The notes beneath the pieces were generated by a model. The model did no database searches. It was not told the DNA's origin and worked only from the letters and a program-made list of their open reading frames with translations. Both the position numbers and the translations under genes were made by a program. A DNA stretch of 64,000 bases from positions 315,796,709-315,860,708 of the forward strand of contig OV884056.1 in assembly GCA_930367215.1 (NCBI GenBank). The letters run 5' to 3'. Of the stretch, positions 11,200 to 21,883 are shown piece by piece. Within the stretch, counting starts at the first letter, position 1. Every line of letters begins with the position of its first letter. The stretch is from Pollenia angustigena (lineage: Eukaryota > Arthropoda > Insecta > Diptera > Polleniidae).

Positions 11200-11900
11200 G
11201 TTAAGGAAAACGGAACAGATTTTCCTCACGGTGCTCTTAACGCTGGGTCAAAAAATGTTGACCAGCGCCCCCTTTCTCCTTCGCCACAAAGCCATGGCAC
11301 CAAAGCAAGGGTACCGACTTCGAATCCATGCATTTGGACACTTTATCTCCCTCGGTAAAGGGCGGAGCCTGTCTTACACTCCTACCATTTTATAGTCAAA
11401 TGGCAACCGGTTGCAATGCAACTCCACACCGAGCAATAACTTACTCTACCCGCGATATGGGTATTAAACCACAACCACCACGTTACTCCCCCGAAGGGGC
11501 CTCACCATAACCAGGTTGGGACCGAGGTCCCAAGTGAACCCTGGTTCCCGTGGCACCGAATAAAGACTTCGGTCAGCTTCGTAGCCTAAGCCACTACCAG
11601 TTGGACCCCAAACGGTACCGGAACTGGTGGCCCACAGCAAACAGCAGCACACGACGCCAACAACCAGCAACACTGGAACTGCGATTCCGCAATTGCGGAA
11701 AAACACCACACACATCTGCATAAAGGGACTATACAAACAACAATAGACAATACAACAAAACAACAAACAGCCGCTCTCACGAGCGACATTTTGGCCAAAT
11801 CGCGTGACATCAGCAAGGGACATCACGCACAAACAATGACCACAATAAGCACAGCTGCCCTCACGGAAGGAAGACGGAACAGCTGGTTTGAAACGTATAC
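11200..11900. other. GC-richer island of unknown origin, possible retrotransposon 5' region
   Basis: Composition is much less AT-rich than its surroundings. It has C-rich plus-strand text, with 'ccacaaccacc', 'aacaacaaacag' and 'gacttcggtcagcttcg' blocks. It resembles a 5' untranslated or gag-proximal part of a non-LTR element, but no domain is legible in any frame. The 168-codon minus ORF (11464-11970) is Cys/Val-rich and looks like antisense. Confidence 0.4.
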
Positions 11901-12164
11901 GATTAAGTCCTTTACATATGATTTTTTGTACTACGTAATTTATTTTTTTTCTAATTAAAAATTTAATCAAGTGAATTAAAAGTTTACGTACATCAGCAAC
12001 ATTACTACAACAAATGTTTTTGATATCAACGAATATTTAGTTGATATTATTTTTAATTTTTTAGTTGAAATCTGTGTTGATACTTCTTAATTGTACTTAA
12101 GAAATATTTCAACGCATTTGGCTAACCCTCATGTGGGCTCCAATCATGTTGCTTTCAACCTTAC

Positions 12165-12261
12165 GTTATTGGTGGCTTCCAATAGTTTAACATGTTCATC
12201 TTGCACTTTTTTGTCTGCCATGGGCGGACTTTTTCCTTGTGATTCTATTCTTCTATAAAAC
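12165..12261 (-). CDS. Candidate first coding exon, unidentified
   Basis: On the minus strand a pyrimidine tract ending TTTAG (12262-12266) precedes a 40-base leader. ATG follows at 12221-12219 in good context (cccATGG), then 19 codons, MADKKVQDEHVKLLEATNN, ending at a GTAAGG donor (12159-12164). Without splicing the frame stops six codons later. Acceptor, start and donor in a 97-bp exon are suggestive. It ends in phase 0, so it could be joined in frame to the exon at 2430-2248. The peptide is charged, not like a mitochondrial leader, and I do not recognise it. Confidence 0.33.
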
Positions 12262-13622
12262 CTAAACAAAAACAATGCAAATACCCTTTTGACCACTGTG
12301 CAAATATACATACAAAATAAAAAAAACCATTTAAACATTAAATTTAATTGTGTGACTGATAAGAATTGTGCAGCAATGCAGAATAAACTACATAATAAAT
12401 ATTAAAAAATACCATAAAAGCCAACTTCCAAAACTATAAAAAAATGCACATAAAAAACAACTAAAAATAAATAAAATGTATTTTAGTATAAATTGTTTTC
12501 CTCTATGGTAAAGTTGGTTTTTTTCTTAATTTGATTTGAAAAAATTTCACATAAACTTTAACACAAATTTCAATTTTTAACTATTAAGTGTTATTATTAT
12601 TATTTAATGTGCCAACTGTCACAATTTATGCAAAATGATGTGACAAAAAATTACATTCACTTGTCGCGACTAAGCAAATAATTTTACAATTTAGATAATT
12701 ATTTTTTAAAAAGCGAATCTTGAAAACAAATAAGGAAATTATTTACAAATTAAAAGAATTAAAGTTATTAAATTGAAAAACTTAAACTAACACTTAAAAT
12801 CATTTAAAGCTTTAAGTTTTATTTTATATCATTAAAAAAAAAACAAATAAAATTTAGCAAAATTTTTTATCTTCAATCAAAATTTGTTAAAAAAAAATTA
12901 AATAATTTGTTTTATTTGGTTAAATTGTTTAGCATTAGCGGCTTTTGTATTATTGAATATAAAGTGTTTCTTTAAATTAATATTCTCCCCTCATAATTCT
13001 ATTTTTTTGGCCCAACAATAATTTTTTTAACACGCAACATCGTAACCTCTAAGTAATCGCATATAATTTGCTTAATACGTCATCTTAAATAGCATGAAAA
13101 CCCCAGAAAACACCAAACAATTTCATTAAGTAGTTGTTAAATATTTGTGGTTAAACAAAAATTCCAAATAACGACTTGAGACAATATCAAATTGTTGTCA
13201 CATTTTTCAAAAATTACAATAAAAATTATGTTAAATGTTAACTATTAAAATTTATCTTAGACCACGCATCATCTTTTTAAAAAAGTATGACACACTTCAG
13301 TTATGAAAGATATATGTACAGCGTTGCCACATTTTATTGGAAAATTCAGATTTATCTGGGATTATGACATGTTAAGTAAAGGATTTTCTACAAATCAACT
13401 GAACTTTTCATTGGATCCCCAGCGGGATATATATTTAAGATCTTAATCAGCAAGTCCACTCCCCAGTCATAGATACATTTTATAGCCCGTTTACACTACA
13501 TACAAAACAAAATCTGCTTCGGACGAAATCTACTTAAAATCTAATAGGACTTAGCGATGCAACTATAGTTTCTCCATGCAGTTCTAAAAAATAATTCTCT
13601 GTACAAGAAAAAAAAATGTCAT
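12262..13622. other. Very AT-rich non-coding stretch
   Basis: No repeat pair or exon is recognised. The last bases (13623-13630, ATTAGTAG) are the target duplication of the element that follows. Confidence 0.4.
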
Positions 13623-13630
13623 ATTAGTAG

Positions 13631-16016
13631 TAGAACGCTAAACATACATATTGGGGCTCCAGACTTATTAGTCCTAGAGGTAATCAGCTATACAATACCG
13701 TAACTGCAAATAATTTTGATGTGGTATCGAGTGGTGAGCCTACCTATTGGCCAACCGACTTCAATAAGCTACCAGACCTTATTGACTTTGCTGTAATTAA
13801 AAACATCAAGCGCGATCAGGTACTAGTAAGTTCCTCCTATGATCTTTCGTCTGATCATTCACCTTCAATCCTAATTTTAAAAGGTAACTCTGACGCTGCA
13901 GCTGCAAACTTAATTTCCTATCCAAACAGAAACACAAATTGGTTAAAGTATAAAATGTATGTGAGCTCTCACCTATCACAGTGCATTCTCCTAAAAAATT
14001 CATCTGACATCCAAATAGCTGTCGACCGATTTACAGAAGTCTTGGATACTGCAGCAAGAAATGCAACCCCAATCAAGCGGACAAATAAACGTGCTCCTTA
14101 CAATACATCGACGGATATAGAGACACTTATCAGAGAAAAAAGGAAGTTAAGAAGGAAATGGCAAAACAGTCCATCCCCAACCACTAAGGCCCAACTACAA
14201 TTATGCCTCACAACCCTCCGCAACAAATTGAGACAGAGCCACGAGTCTGCAAAAGAAAGCTATCTAAAAAGCCTAGATGCCACAAAAAACTCCAATTACA
14301 GCTTATGTAAGGCTGTACGGCATATGAAATGCTCTATAACCCAAGAATCTCCATTAAGACTGGAAAACCGCACTTGGGCCAAAAACACACATGAAAAATT
14401 AAACGCTTTCGCGGGCCACCTTGAGAAAGTTTTCACGCCACATGATGCACATACTTGTTCCTGTCGTCCAATCATTCCTGATAACATTACTCAAGTAAAA
14501 TCTGCAATAGAAAAAGTGGATAATAGAAAATCTCCCGGACCTGACCGCATCACAGGGTCAATGATAAGAAACCTACCATCGTCTGCTTCTAGAATCTTGC
14601 CGCTCATTTTTAACGCGATATTAAGAGTCGGATACTTCCCATCCTCATGGAAGAGGTCTATAATTGTGATGATTCCCAAGCCAGGAAAAGATGCTAGCCA
14701 GGTCGCGTCGTACAGACCGATAAGCTTATTGTCAATCCTATCGAAGCTTTTCGAAAAAATATTCGTTTTAAGTATAACTCCTTATCTAAATGAACACGAC
14801 ATCATCCCGGATCACCAGTTCGGATTCAGAGCGAAACATGGTACAATAGAACAAGTGCATAGAATTGTCACCCTTATTAGATCGGCGTTTGAGAAAAAGC
14901 AATACTGCTCAGCACTGTTTATAGACATTTCCCAAGCAAAGCAAAGCAAAGTTTGGCATGATGGGCTACTCATCAAAATAACACGAATGCTTCCTCAAAA
15001 CACTCACAAGCTTCTGGAGAGCTATCTAACAGGCAGAACATTCATAGTAAGGTCGCAAGATAAATACTCCCCTCTCAAGAAAATAACTGCTGGTGTTCCC
15101 CAAGGCAGCATGTTAGGACCGCTTCTATATATAATATACACAGCGGATATGCCAACAAACCTGAGCACGCATACCTCTACATTTGCAGACGACACAGCAT
15201 TTATTAGCGTTAACCATGACCCAAAAGTCGCATCGCAAAATCTGCAGTCCCACATCAATGAACTAGAGGCATGGCTAGAAAAATGGAGAATAAAGGTTAA
15301 CCCGGCTAAATGTGCTCACTTAACTTTCACGCTCAGAAGACAAACGTGCCCAGCAGTAAAAATAAATAAAATCACTGTTCCGGTAGAAAACCATGTAAAG
15401 TACTTGGGAATTCATATAGATAGACGCTTGACCTGGTCGCGTCATATTGAAGCGAAAATAACGGCTATGAAACTTAAAGCAGCTCAACTACATTGGCTTC
15501 TCGGTCGAAACTCAAACTTGTCCTTAGACAACAAAATTCTCTTATACAAGTCCATCATAAAACCATTATGGACATATGGCATCCAATTATGGGATACTGC
15601 ATGCGCATCTAACATCCAAAAGCTTCAAAGAAGACAGTCTAGAATATTACGACAAATTGTCTGCGCCCCATGGTATATACGTAATGATATTATCCACAGA
15701 GATCTCAACGTCCCCACTATCCAGGAGGAAATTAAAAAATATTCAATAAGCTACATCGATAAACTAATGGTCCACCCTAACTACCTCGCGCGGGGTTTGC
15801 TTCAGTTCGAAGGTCACCAGAAGCTAAAAAGAACCGATACTTTGAGCCTAACTAGAAGACAGTCTTAAAATTTGAATACAGCAGTTAGTGGTTACACTGG
15901 TAACAACTAATAAACAACAAGTAGAATTAAGATTTGAATACATATTGTAAATTTCGATAAGAAAGATTCAATAATAAAAATAAATTTAAAAAAAAAATAA
16001 ATTTAAAAAAAAAAAA
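13631..16016 (+). mobile_element. 5'-truncated Jockey-like non-LTR retrotransposon
   Basis: A single insertion with an 8-bp target duplication ATTAGTAG (13623-13630 and 16017-16024) and an A-rich 3' tail with repeated 'aaataaatttaaaa' (about 15970-16016). ORF1 and most of the endonuclease are missing, as expected of 5' truncation during target-primed reverse transcription. The long surviving ORF and clear duplication suggest a fairly young copy. Confidence 0.88.
13634..15868 (+). CDS. Jockey-like ORF2 fragment (endonuclease end + reverse transcriptase)
   Basis: About 744 codons without a stop, starting inside the endonuclease (NAKH at 13634, then WGSR; SSDHSPSIL near residue 72). The reverse transcriptase follows: RKSPGPDRI; IPKPGKD...YRPISLL; FGFRAKHGT; the FID strand with its Asp at residue 431 (14924-14926); TAGVPQGSMLGPLLY; FADD at residues about 517-520 (Asps at 15188-15193); VKYLGIHID. 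The C-terminal LWTYGIQLWDTA block is typical of the Jockey clade. Oddly, motif A reads DISQAKQSKVWH where AFDKVWH is usual: the conserved Phe is lost within a 'caaagcaaagcaaag' slippage run. There is no true start codon, so it is unlikely to be expressed as a working protein. Confidence 0.88.
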   Translation, partial: NAKHTYWGSRLISPRGNQLYNTVTANNFDVVSSGEPTYWPTDFNKLPDLIDFAVIKNIKRDQVLVSSSYDLSSDHSPSILILKGNSDAAAANLISYPNRNTNWLKYKMYVSSHLSQCILLKNSSDIQIAVDRFTEVLDTAARNATPIKRTNKRAPYNTSTDIETLIREKRKLRRKWQNSPSPTTKAQLQLCLTTLRNKLRQSHESAKESYLKSLDATKNSNYSLCKAVRHMKCSITQESPLRLENRTWAKNTHEKLNAFAGHLEKVFTPHDAHTCSCRPIIPDNITQVKSAIEKVDNRKSPGPDRITGSMIRNLPSSASRILPLIFNAILRVGYFPSSWKRSIIVMIPKPGKDASQVASYRPISLLSILSKLFEKIFVLSITPYLNEHDIIPDHQFGFRAKHGTIEQVHRIVTLIRSAFEKKQYCSALFIDISQAKQSKVWHDGLLIKITRMLPQNTHKLLESYLTGRTFIVRSQDKYSPLKKITAGVPQGSMLGPLLYIIYTADMPTNLSTHTSTFADDTAFISVNHDPKVASQNLQSHINELEAWLEKWRIKVNPAKCAHLTFTLRRQTCPAVKINKITVPVENHVKYLGIHIDRRLTWSRHIEAKITAMKLKAAQLHWLLGRNSNLSLDNKILLYKSIIKPLWTYGIQLWDTACASNIQKLQRRQSRILRQIVCAPWYIRNDIIHRDLNVPTIQEEIKKYSISYIDKLMVHPNYLARGLLQFEGHQKLKRTDTLSLTRRQS

Positions 16017-16104
16017 ATTAGTAGAAAACAAACATTCGTAAAGCAGCTTTGCCAACTCGCGTGTCTTTGCTTTACGTGCGTTTTACATCGCATTGGCTAA
16101 TATA

Positions 16105-16378
16105 TTAAGCTAGAGGTCCACACCACGCCTTTTCGCACCCACGCATTTCATGACTTTTATAGCCTACTTGCGTTCTACGTTTCAAGTTACATGCAATGCT
16201 TTTTATGCGGCATCACACCAAGTAAAAATAAAATTGTATTTATCAAAATCAGCTGATTTGTTTGAACGCCTACCAAAGAAAGTAAGCCTACTTTTCGCAT
16301 TCAACACCTCAATACATCCTACGCTTTTGCGCATATATGTGACATATAAAATCAGACGTTTACTGGTGGAGACTTAAA
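16105..16378. mobile_element. MITE family 'gaggtccacaccacgcg', copy 1 (right end worn)
   Basis: Starts 'ttaagctagaggtccacacc' and shares with copy 2 (17312-17645) the blocks 'cttgcgttctacgttt', 'agttacatgcaa', 'gctttttatgc' and 'tcagctgatttgtttgaacg'. The right end is diverged but still ends near 'tggtggagacttaa'. Confidence 0.7.
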
Positions 16379-16439
16379 TACTCTTCATCAGATTCATACG
16401 AAGGTTAAAGTCGACCGAAGACCTAAAAGTGAGGCTCCA

Positions 16440-16640
16440 AAAACCCAGCTTCACAGTTTTATTTTATACCTTATCCCCAATTTGCGAATCCCCAAAACAA
16501 CTACAATTTGACTATCGCCAAATTATCCCCAAAAATACCCAGCGTAAAAAGTGGCTTTTCCCTAAAATCCCCGGGGGATTTTCACGAAATTTGTATCCCC
16601 AAATACAAAAAAATCCCCTATTTGGGGGAAAAAATTAACA
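16440..16640. repeat. Short stretch rich in 'tcccc' / 'gggga' motifs
   Basis: 'atcccc' recurs about nine times in 200 bp, and 'ccccgggggattttc' and 'cccctatttggggg' are palindromic. Probably a worn repeat; family unknown. Confidence 0.45.
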
Positions 16641-17311
16641 ATCGATAGTCGATGTGCGATAGCCAGCGAAAATCGTTTATCGAATGTAACTCATAATAGG
16701 GGCCATACTTGTTCTGTTCATACTTCTACCGAACGCTCATAGATTTGCTGTATGAAATTATGAATAATTTAGTGCAATGAATTTTTAAGTTTCGTTATTT
16801 TTTTAAATAATTTTATATAATAATTTTAAATTTGAAGTCAACTAATTTTTTGTTTTTTTTTTTCTTTTTGTCCTCTATTTTTATTTTCAAAATCTGGTCA
16901 CCTTACTTTACCTATCCGGTAAAACTATTTTGGTAATTTCAACGTTAATTTTGCCTCCGTCTTTTTCATTAATTTTTGAATAAATTGTTTAAAATCGATA
17001 GTGTAAAATACACTCCAGTTTAACCTGTAGGTAAGACATAAGTACGTGTCTAAATTACGAAAAAATCGTTATGCCATACGAGCATAAAACGACTAAAAGA
17101 GTGTGAATCACCACTTACTAACCTGAAAATAACCGAGAACTGCCAAATTAGCTGTCACAGAAGACAGTGCTTCCAATTAAACTTCTTTGACTCTAAAAAA
17201 AAACCTGGGTAGCACTGGAAAGTCGGATAGATAATTTTCTAGTGTTATATCAGATTGTTGACAAAATCTGAATGTTTTGAAAATTCCTATGGAATTTCCT
17301 AAGAAACTTTC
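16641..17311. other. AT-rich non-coding stretch
   Basis: No structure recognised. Confidence 0.4.
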
Positions 17312-17645
17312 TTAAGCAAGAGGTCCATACCACGCGTTTTCGCCTCCATGCAGCGCATTCTTTTATAACCTTACTTGCGTTCTACGTTTCCAGTTACATG
17401 CAACGCTTTTTATGCAGCAGCAGCACAAGTAAAAATAAAATTTAATTTGTAAAAATCAGCTGATTTGTTTGAACGCTGCTTGTGACGCTTACAAAAGTAG
17501 AAAGTAAACCTACTTTTCGCCTCAAGGCATCTACGCTTTTGTGCATGTAACTTACTACGTATAACTACACAGATTCTACTTTTTTGACAGCTGCGTATGC
17601 AGCGAAAAAGGGACTAACGCGTGGTGTGGACCTCCAGCTTTAAGA
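17312..17645. mobile_element. MITE family 'gaggtccacaccacgcg', copy 2
   Basis: Left end 'ttaagcaagaggtccatacc' and the inverse complement of the right end 'ttaaagctggaggtccacac' form a terminal inverted repeat of about 30 bp, continuing into 'acgcgttttcgc'. About 334 bp, non-coding. Confidence 0.8.
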
Positions 17646-18748
17646 ATTCGTAAAAAACTCTGTCCAGCATAAATGAAAATTTTTCCCAGACAGATTGTAG
17701 TATAGTATGACAATTCTCGGTACGTTTTCGTTCAGGTTATGCGAAATCGGTCAACTTGTGCCGGTACGAATTCTGACAAAAAAATTGGCAAAAAAAAATC
17801 ATTTACGTATAGGTACGATAGGTATTTGCAAGAAAAAAAATAAGTATGCAGGTATTTTTGGTTACTTTGAAATATTTAAATCTGTATGTTTATGGTCATA
17901 TCGAAAAAGCAGCACACGCATACATACATACAATAATAAGGTAATAAAATTTGTTAAGGGAATGGTGAAATGAAGAAGAAGTTGTTTTGAAAAACAAAAA
18001 AAAAAGAAGACAAGCCAAAAAAAATTAAAAAATAATAAGAAATTGTAAAAATGTAAGAAAAAACTTAAAATACAGGTTGGTTATTGGTATTTATGTTTTG
18101 TTGTAGCATTGTTGTTATTATTATTGTTTTGTAGTAATAGTTGTTGTTGTTATTATTATGTTATGTCAGCAAAAAGGGAAAGTTGTCCGTCCATCAAATA
18201 GTTGTTATTCATTTCATTCATTTAAAGTTTATTTACTGTTCATAGTGATTATCATTTTGACGAAGACAACAACAAAAGCAACGTCGATAAATTGATGGAC
18301 ACTATCAACAGCAATAACAACACCAACAGCAAAGCAATGGTATTATTAACAAAATCAGTAAAAAAAAAGTGGTGAAAAGAAAAAATCGAGCACACGCACT
18401 TAAACCAAATCGAATTCACAAGCAACAACAACCAAATTGTAAAAATGGTCAAGTAAATTTTTTTTATACTCAATCAAACGGTATTAAGAAGAGAGTAATA
18501 AATATGTATTAAATGAATTGAAAAGAGTAGAGATGCAAAAAATGGTAAAATTGTACTTTTTTAGCACTATTTGAAAGTTAAAAGTACCAGACAACCCAAC
18601 TTACTTATTTAGCAATATTTATTTTTATGTATGGATGTAAGTTTTTAGAAATTAAAAAAAAAAATCTATCGGACTGAAAAAAGAACACGTTTTCTTGAAA
18701 TAGGTAAACTCTAGATTCATCTAGTGCATCCCTAAAAAAAGGGACCTT
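17646..18748. repeat. Non-coding, with GTT/ATT and CAA/CAG simple repeats
   Basis: 'ttgttgttattattatt'-type runs near 18105-18155 and 'caacaacaaaagcaac' runs near 18268-18440. Small ORFs are side effects of these runs. Confidence 0.5.
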
Positions 18749-18890
18749 ACTGCCGGTTTAACGATGTCGAACGTCATCGTTCGTATAGAAAATTATATTT
18801 AAAACAAAAACAAAATTCGAAAATTTGTTTTTGTTTTAAATATAATATTCTATGCGAACGTTAACGTTCGAAATCGTTGAACAGGCTGTT
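18749..18890. mobile_element. Hairpin MITE, arms about 65 bp
   Basis: 'ttaacgatgtcgaacgtcat' and the following 'cgttcgtatagaaaattata' pair with the right half after a short centre near 'ttcgaaaa'. A short non-coding foldback of about 142 bp. Confidence 0.78.
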
Positions 18891-19200
18891 AATTTCTCCA
18901 TTTTCTTCTTCAAGAAAGTGTAATTGAAATACGAAACGATAATAAACCAAAACACTGAATATGGAAAATAAACAAACACCTGCCATACCGCTGCATAAAT
19001 AGCTCGTTAGTTAGTCAGCCAGACCGCCTAATATGTACATACATATAAATGACGTAAAAACATACGAATGTAGGTCTCTTTTTGTTTTATTTAAAAAAGT
19101 TGTTTTTTTTTGCATTCAGTTAACGTATTTGTTTATCAAAATCAATTCCGGTAATAATTAACTTAAAATATTTTTGAACATAACTTTTTTAATACATTAC
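18891..19200. other. AT-rich non-coding stretch
   Basis: No structure recognised. Confidence 0.4.
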
Positions 19201-19909
19201 AATAACGTCTTGTTTCCAAAAGAAAAAAAATTTGTGGTTAAAATTTTTGGCCTTCTGTTATGAAATAATTTCTTTTTTTTTTCAAAATATTTTCTTTATT
19301 TTAAAAAAAATAAGTTAAATTTGAAATATTTTAATGATTGACCAACATTTTTACACGTTTTTGCCATAAATCTGCTGTCAGTCAGTATTGGGTTTTTTTA
19401 ATTTAAAAAATGAATGAATAAAAAATAATCAGCTTCAACAGTTTTTTTTACAAAAAAAAAAAGATATATTTTTACTATAAACTATGTTTTTAATTATAAA
19501 TTAAGGGATTTTATTTAAAGTCCGATGTGAAAAAACAAGTTAACACTTTTTCTAAAATAAGCATCAGGTGTTTTTTTAAAGGCGGAATTTTTAAAGCTGG
19601 CAGCACTGTCTTTTGTGCCTTCTGTTATTTTAGTTTGGCTATTCAACATCACGCCAGAGTACACAGAAAGAAAAACACTCGGGATAAATTCAGATTTTTA
19701 TATTTTCTTAAAGTACTCAAAAATTTAAGTACGAATAAGACTAAAACACACTTAAAACAATCCTAAATTAGAATATTTTCAAAAACCAATCCCGAAATTT
19801 ATAAAATAAGTACAAAATTCTTAAACCAAGTAAAAAAACGATTAAACTTTTCATTGGTAGTGCCGCTCTGAGAGACAATTACAAAGTGAGCGTTAAAATA
19901 TCATACAAC
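19201..19909 (+). repeat. 0.7-kb near-identical direct duplication, copy 1
   Basis: Matches 22431-23136 base for base apart from a handful of substitutions and 1-bp indels. Both copies start at 'aataacgtcttg' and end at 'atcatacaac'. It includes a left end of the 'acacagaaag...cactcggga' element (from about 19670). The same 79-codon ORF in both copies (19527-19766 and 22754-22993) has no recognisable domain. Related sequence beyond the copy-2 break continues to about 20130, matching 45040-45240. Confidence 0.9.
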
Positions 19910-20183
19910 TTATTATTCTCATCTTTCAGCATTGCGTATGCACGCACATATATGTGCGTGCATACGCGTGTGTTTGTCAAAGTTTGTTGTGGAAACTACA
20001 ACAACACCACACAAGTAGGTATAAGAAGCAACAAAAGCATCAGAACAAGAAGAAAAAAATACATTATTTTCATACTTAAAAAGTAAAATAGAAAGCAAAA
20101 ATTCCCACTTAGTTTATATTTTGTTAAATACATTATGTCAGGCATAATGCTGGTGTTTTATAAACAAATAGAAACAAATATAT
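19910..20183. repeat. Continuation of the 'acacagaaag' repeat family
   Basis: 'aacaacaccacacaagta', 'aacaaaa..catcagaacaaga' and 'cattattttcat' blocks match 45090-45240 in order. It includes the palindromic 'cacgcacatatatgtgcgtg' near 19940. Confidence 0.55.
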
Positions 20184-20418
20184 TTGTGGCATTTTGACAT
20201 AACATCTTAAGTCGAGATAAGATAGCAAACAATTAAAAAAAAACCCGGAGAAACAATCTATTTTTCATTAATTAATAAAATACTCCAAAATTAAAGAAAA
20301 ATTTCGTTTATATTAAAAACGTAAACAAAAATGTTTTTTAAATGAAAATTCGTATGATTAACAACATTTTTTTCAACTTTTTTAATTTGACTTAAGATGT
20401 TTTGTCAACATGCCACAG
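20184..20418. mobile_element. MITE with 'ctgtggcattttgacaaaac' ends, copy 1
   Basis: Terminal inverted repeat of about 35 bp including 'atcttaagtc'. Flanks 'atatat/atacat' fit a 6-bp target duplication with one change. Copy 2 in opposite orientation is at 26098-26321. Confidence 0.8.
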
Positions 20419-20777
20419 ATACATATATAAAACAAAAAAAGTTAATCAATCATAATACTCTATTCTCCTTCTGTCTCTGGTTCTCTGGGATAAGTATTTT
20501 AGGTAAGAATCAATCGAAATTTCCATTTTAATTGCACTGTAATTTCACCTGGGGCCTTATTCTGGCAGTCGTGATCGAGTACTTTCTCGATTCGAAAGCT
20601 ATTTTGTTTCTATTTCTTTCAGTCGATACTGAACGAATCGAAATTGTTTTTTCAGTATTGTGAAACTCAAATCAATGCTGTACAACACTGAAAAAATAAT
20701 TTCGATTTGTTCAGTATTGACTAAAATAATAAGATATTAAATTTATTCCGAATCGAGAAAGTACGCGATCACGACTG

Positions 20778-21866
20778 CACGCAGAGAAAAAATATGGTTG
20801 GGCATGGTTACGGCAACAACACTATGTTTAATGTAACAATATATTGTTGTCGTACACAAATAATTGTTACTTTTATTTAATATCAACAATATTATAGTTA
20901 CTGTAAACATATCAATGTTTATCGCAATTATGAACCGAAAAATAATTATTTTTCTAACAACTAAATTATGATAACTTTCAAAACATATTATATTTCTCAC
21001 AACCATATCATAATATTTAATAGCCATAACATGATAACTTTCTATACATTTATCATATTATGTTAAAGATGCAATCAAACTATTTTTACTCTAATCATAT
21101 TATGTTAGCGCCATCTGTAAAATAATTTTGAAGCAGTTGTGTCGTTTTTTTTTTATTTGTGAGCAGTTAAACAATTAAAAGATAAAATTAAAAAATTAAA
21201 ATATTAGCGGAGTTCATTCAAGTTTTAGTGATTTAATAGTGCAAATGCAAAATATCATAGTTTTTTTGTAAAATCCAACAACAAAACACACAGAGATTTC
21301 GTTATATTTTATAAAAGTGCTACGATATTTCATCAACATCTTAAAATCGAAAAAATGGACACACGCGGTTGCCCATGAAAACCACAGATTTTTCATTTGC
21401 TCTTTTGCAAGCCTTATATTGAACTCCGCTATTTGATTTACATTAAGAAAAATTGTAAAAAGTCACAAAATAAAAAATCGATGCAAAAATATTTTAATTT
21501 ATTTTGTATTTTTATGACAGCTATGAAAGGTGCTGTATCATAATATGATTGCTTCTAAATTTATTATGATTAACATGATGATAATATGATTACTTCTTAG
21601 CTTATTATGATTAACATGACAATAATATGATTAATTTCTTAGCTTATTATGATTAACATGACAATAATTTGATTACTTCTTAACTTAGTATGATTAACAG
21701 AATAATAAAATGATTAAGGGAAAAATATTATGATGTAATAGTACTAGTATATTTAGTCATAATATGATTCAATAATAATCTTAATATGGTGACTACAATC
21801 ATAATTCTTATCGTAATATGTTGCTCTTAGAATATGTTTACCACAACCATGTTTTTTCTTTGCGTG
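20778..21866. mobile_element. Inserted element with 'cacgcagagaaaaaatatgg' ends
   Basis: Ends are cacgcagagaaaaaatatgg and the inverse complement of 'ccatgttttttctttgcgtg'. The interrupted host arm resumes in register with only 'tg' duplicated, so the target duplication is 2-3 bp. No transposase. The interior is full of 'ataatatgatt'/'aatcatattat' motifs. A right-end fragment of a related element is at about 27336-27488. Confidence 0.75.
21541..21715. repeat. Tandem repeat, about 41 bp x 4
   Basis: Unit built from 'ttattatgattaacatgaca' followed by 'ataatatgattacttcttag'. Copies are slightly diverged, and it lies inside the element at 20778-21866. Confidence 0.8.
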
Positions 21867-21883
21867 TGCCAGAATCAGACCCC

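Larger units (their letters stand above)
20551..21883. mobile_element. Foldback MITE 'ggggccttattctggcagtc', split by an insertion
   Basis: The left arm (20551-20600) and right arm (about 20750-20777 plus 21867-21883) are inverted complements: 'ctggcagtcgtgatcgagta' and 'tactttctcgattcg'. The right arm is cut inside 'gactg|ccagaat' by the 1.1-kb element at 20778-21866. A half copy of the same MITE lies at 31084-31216. Confidence 0.8.

Noticed and set aside
11464..11970. 168-codon minus-strand ORF
   Set aside because: Composition (long Cys/Val runs) mirrors the GT-rich complement of the GC-richer island. No domain or homology is recognised.
19527..19766. 79-codon ORF present identically at 22754-22993
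   Set aside because: Identity reflects the DNA duplication. The reading frame crosses the junction into the 'acacagaaag' element and shows no protein family features.
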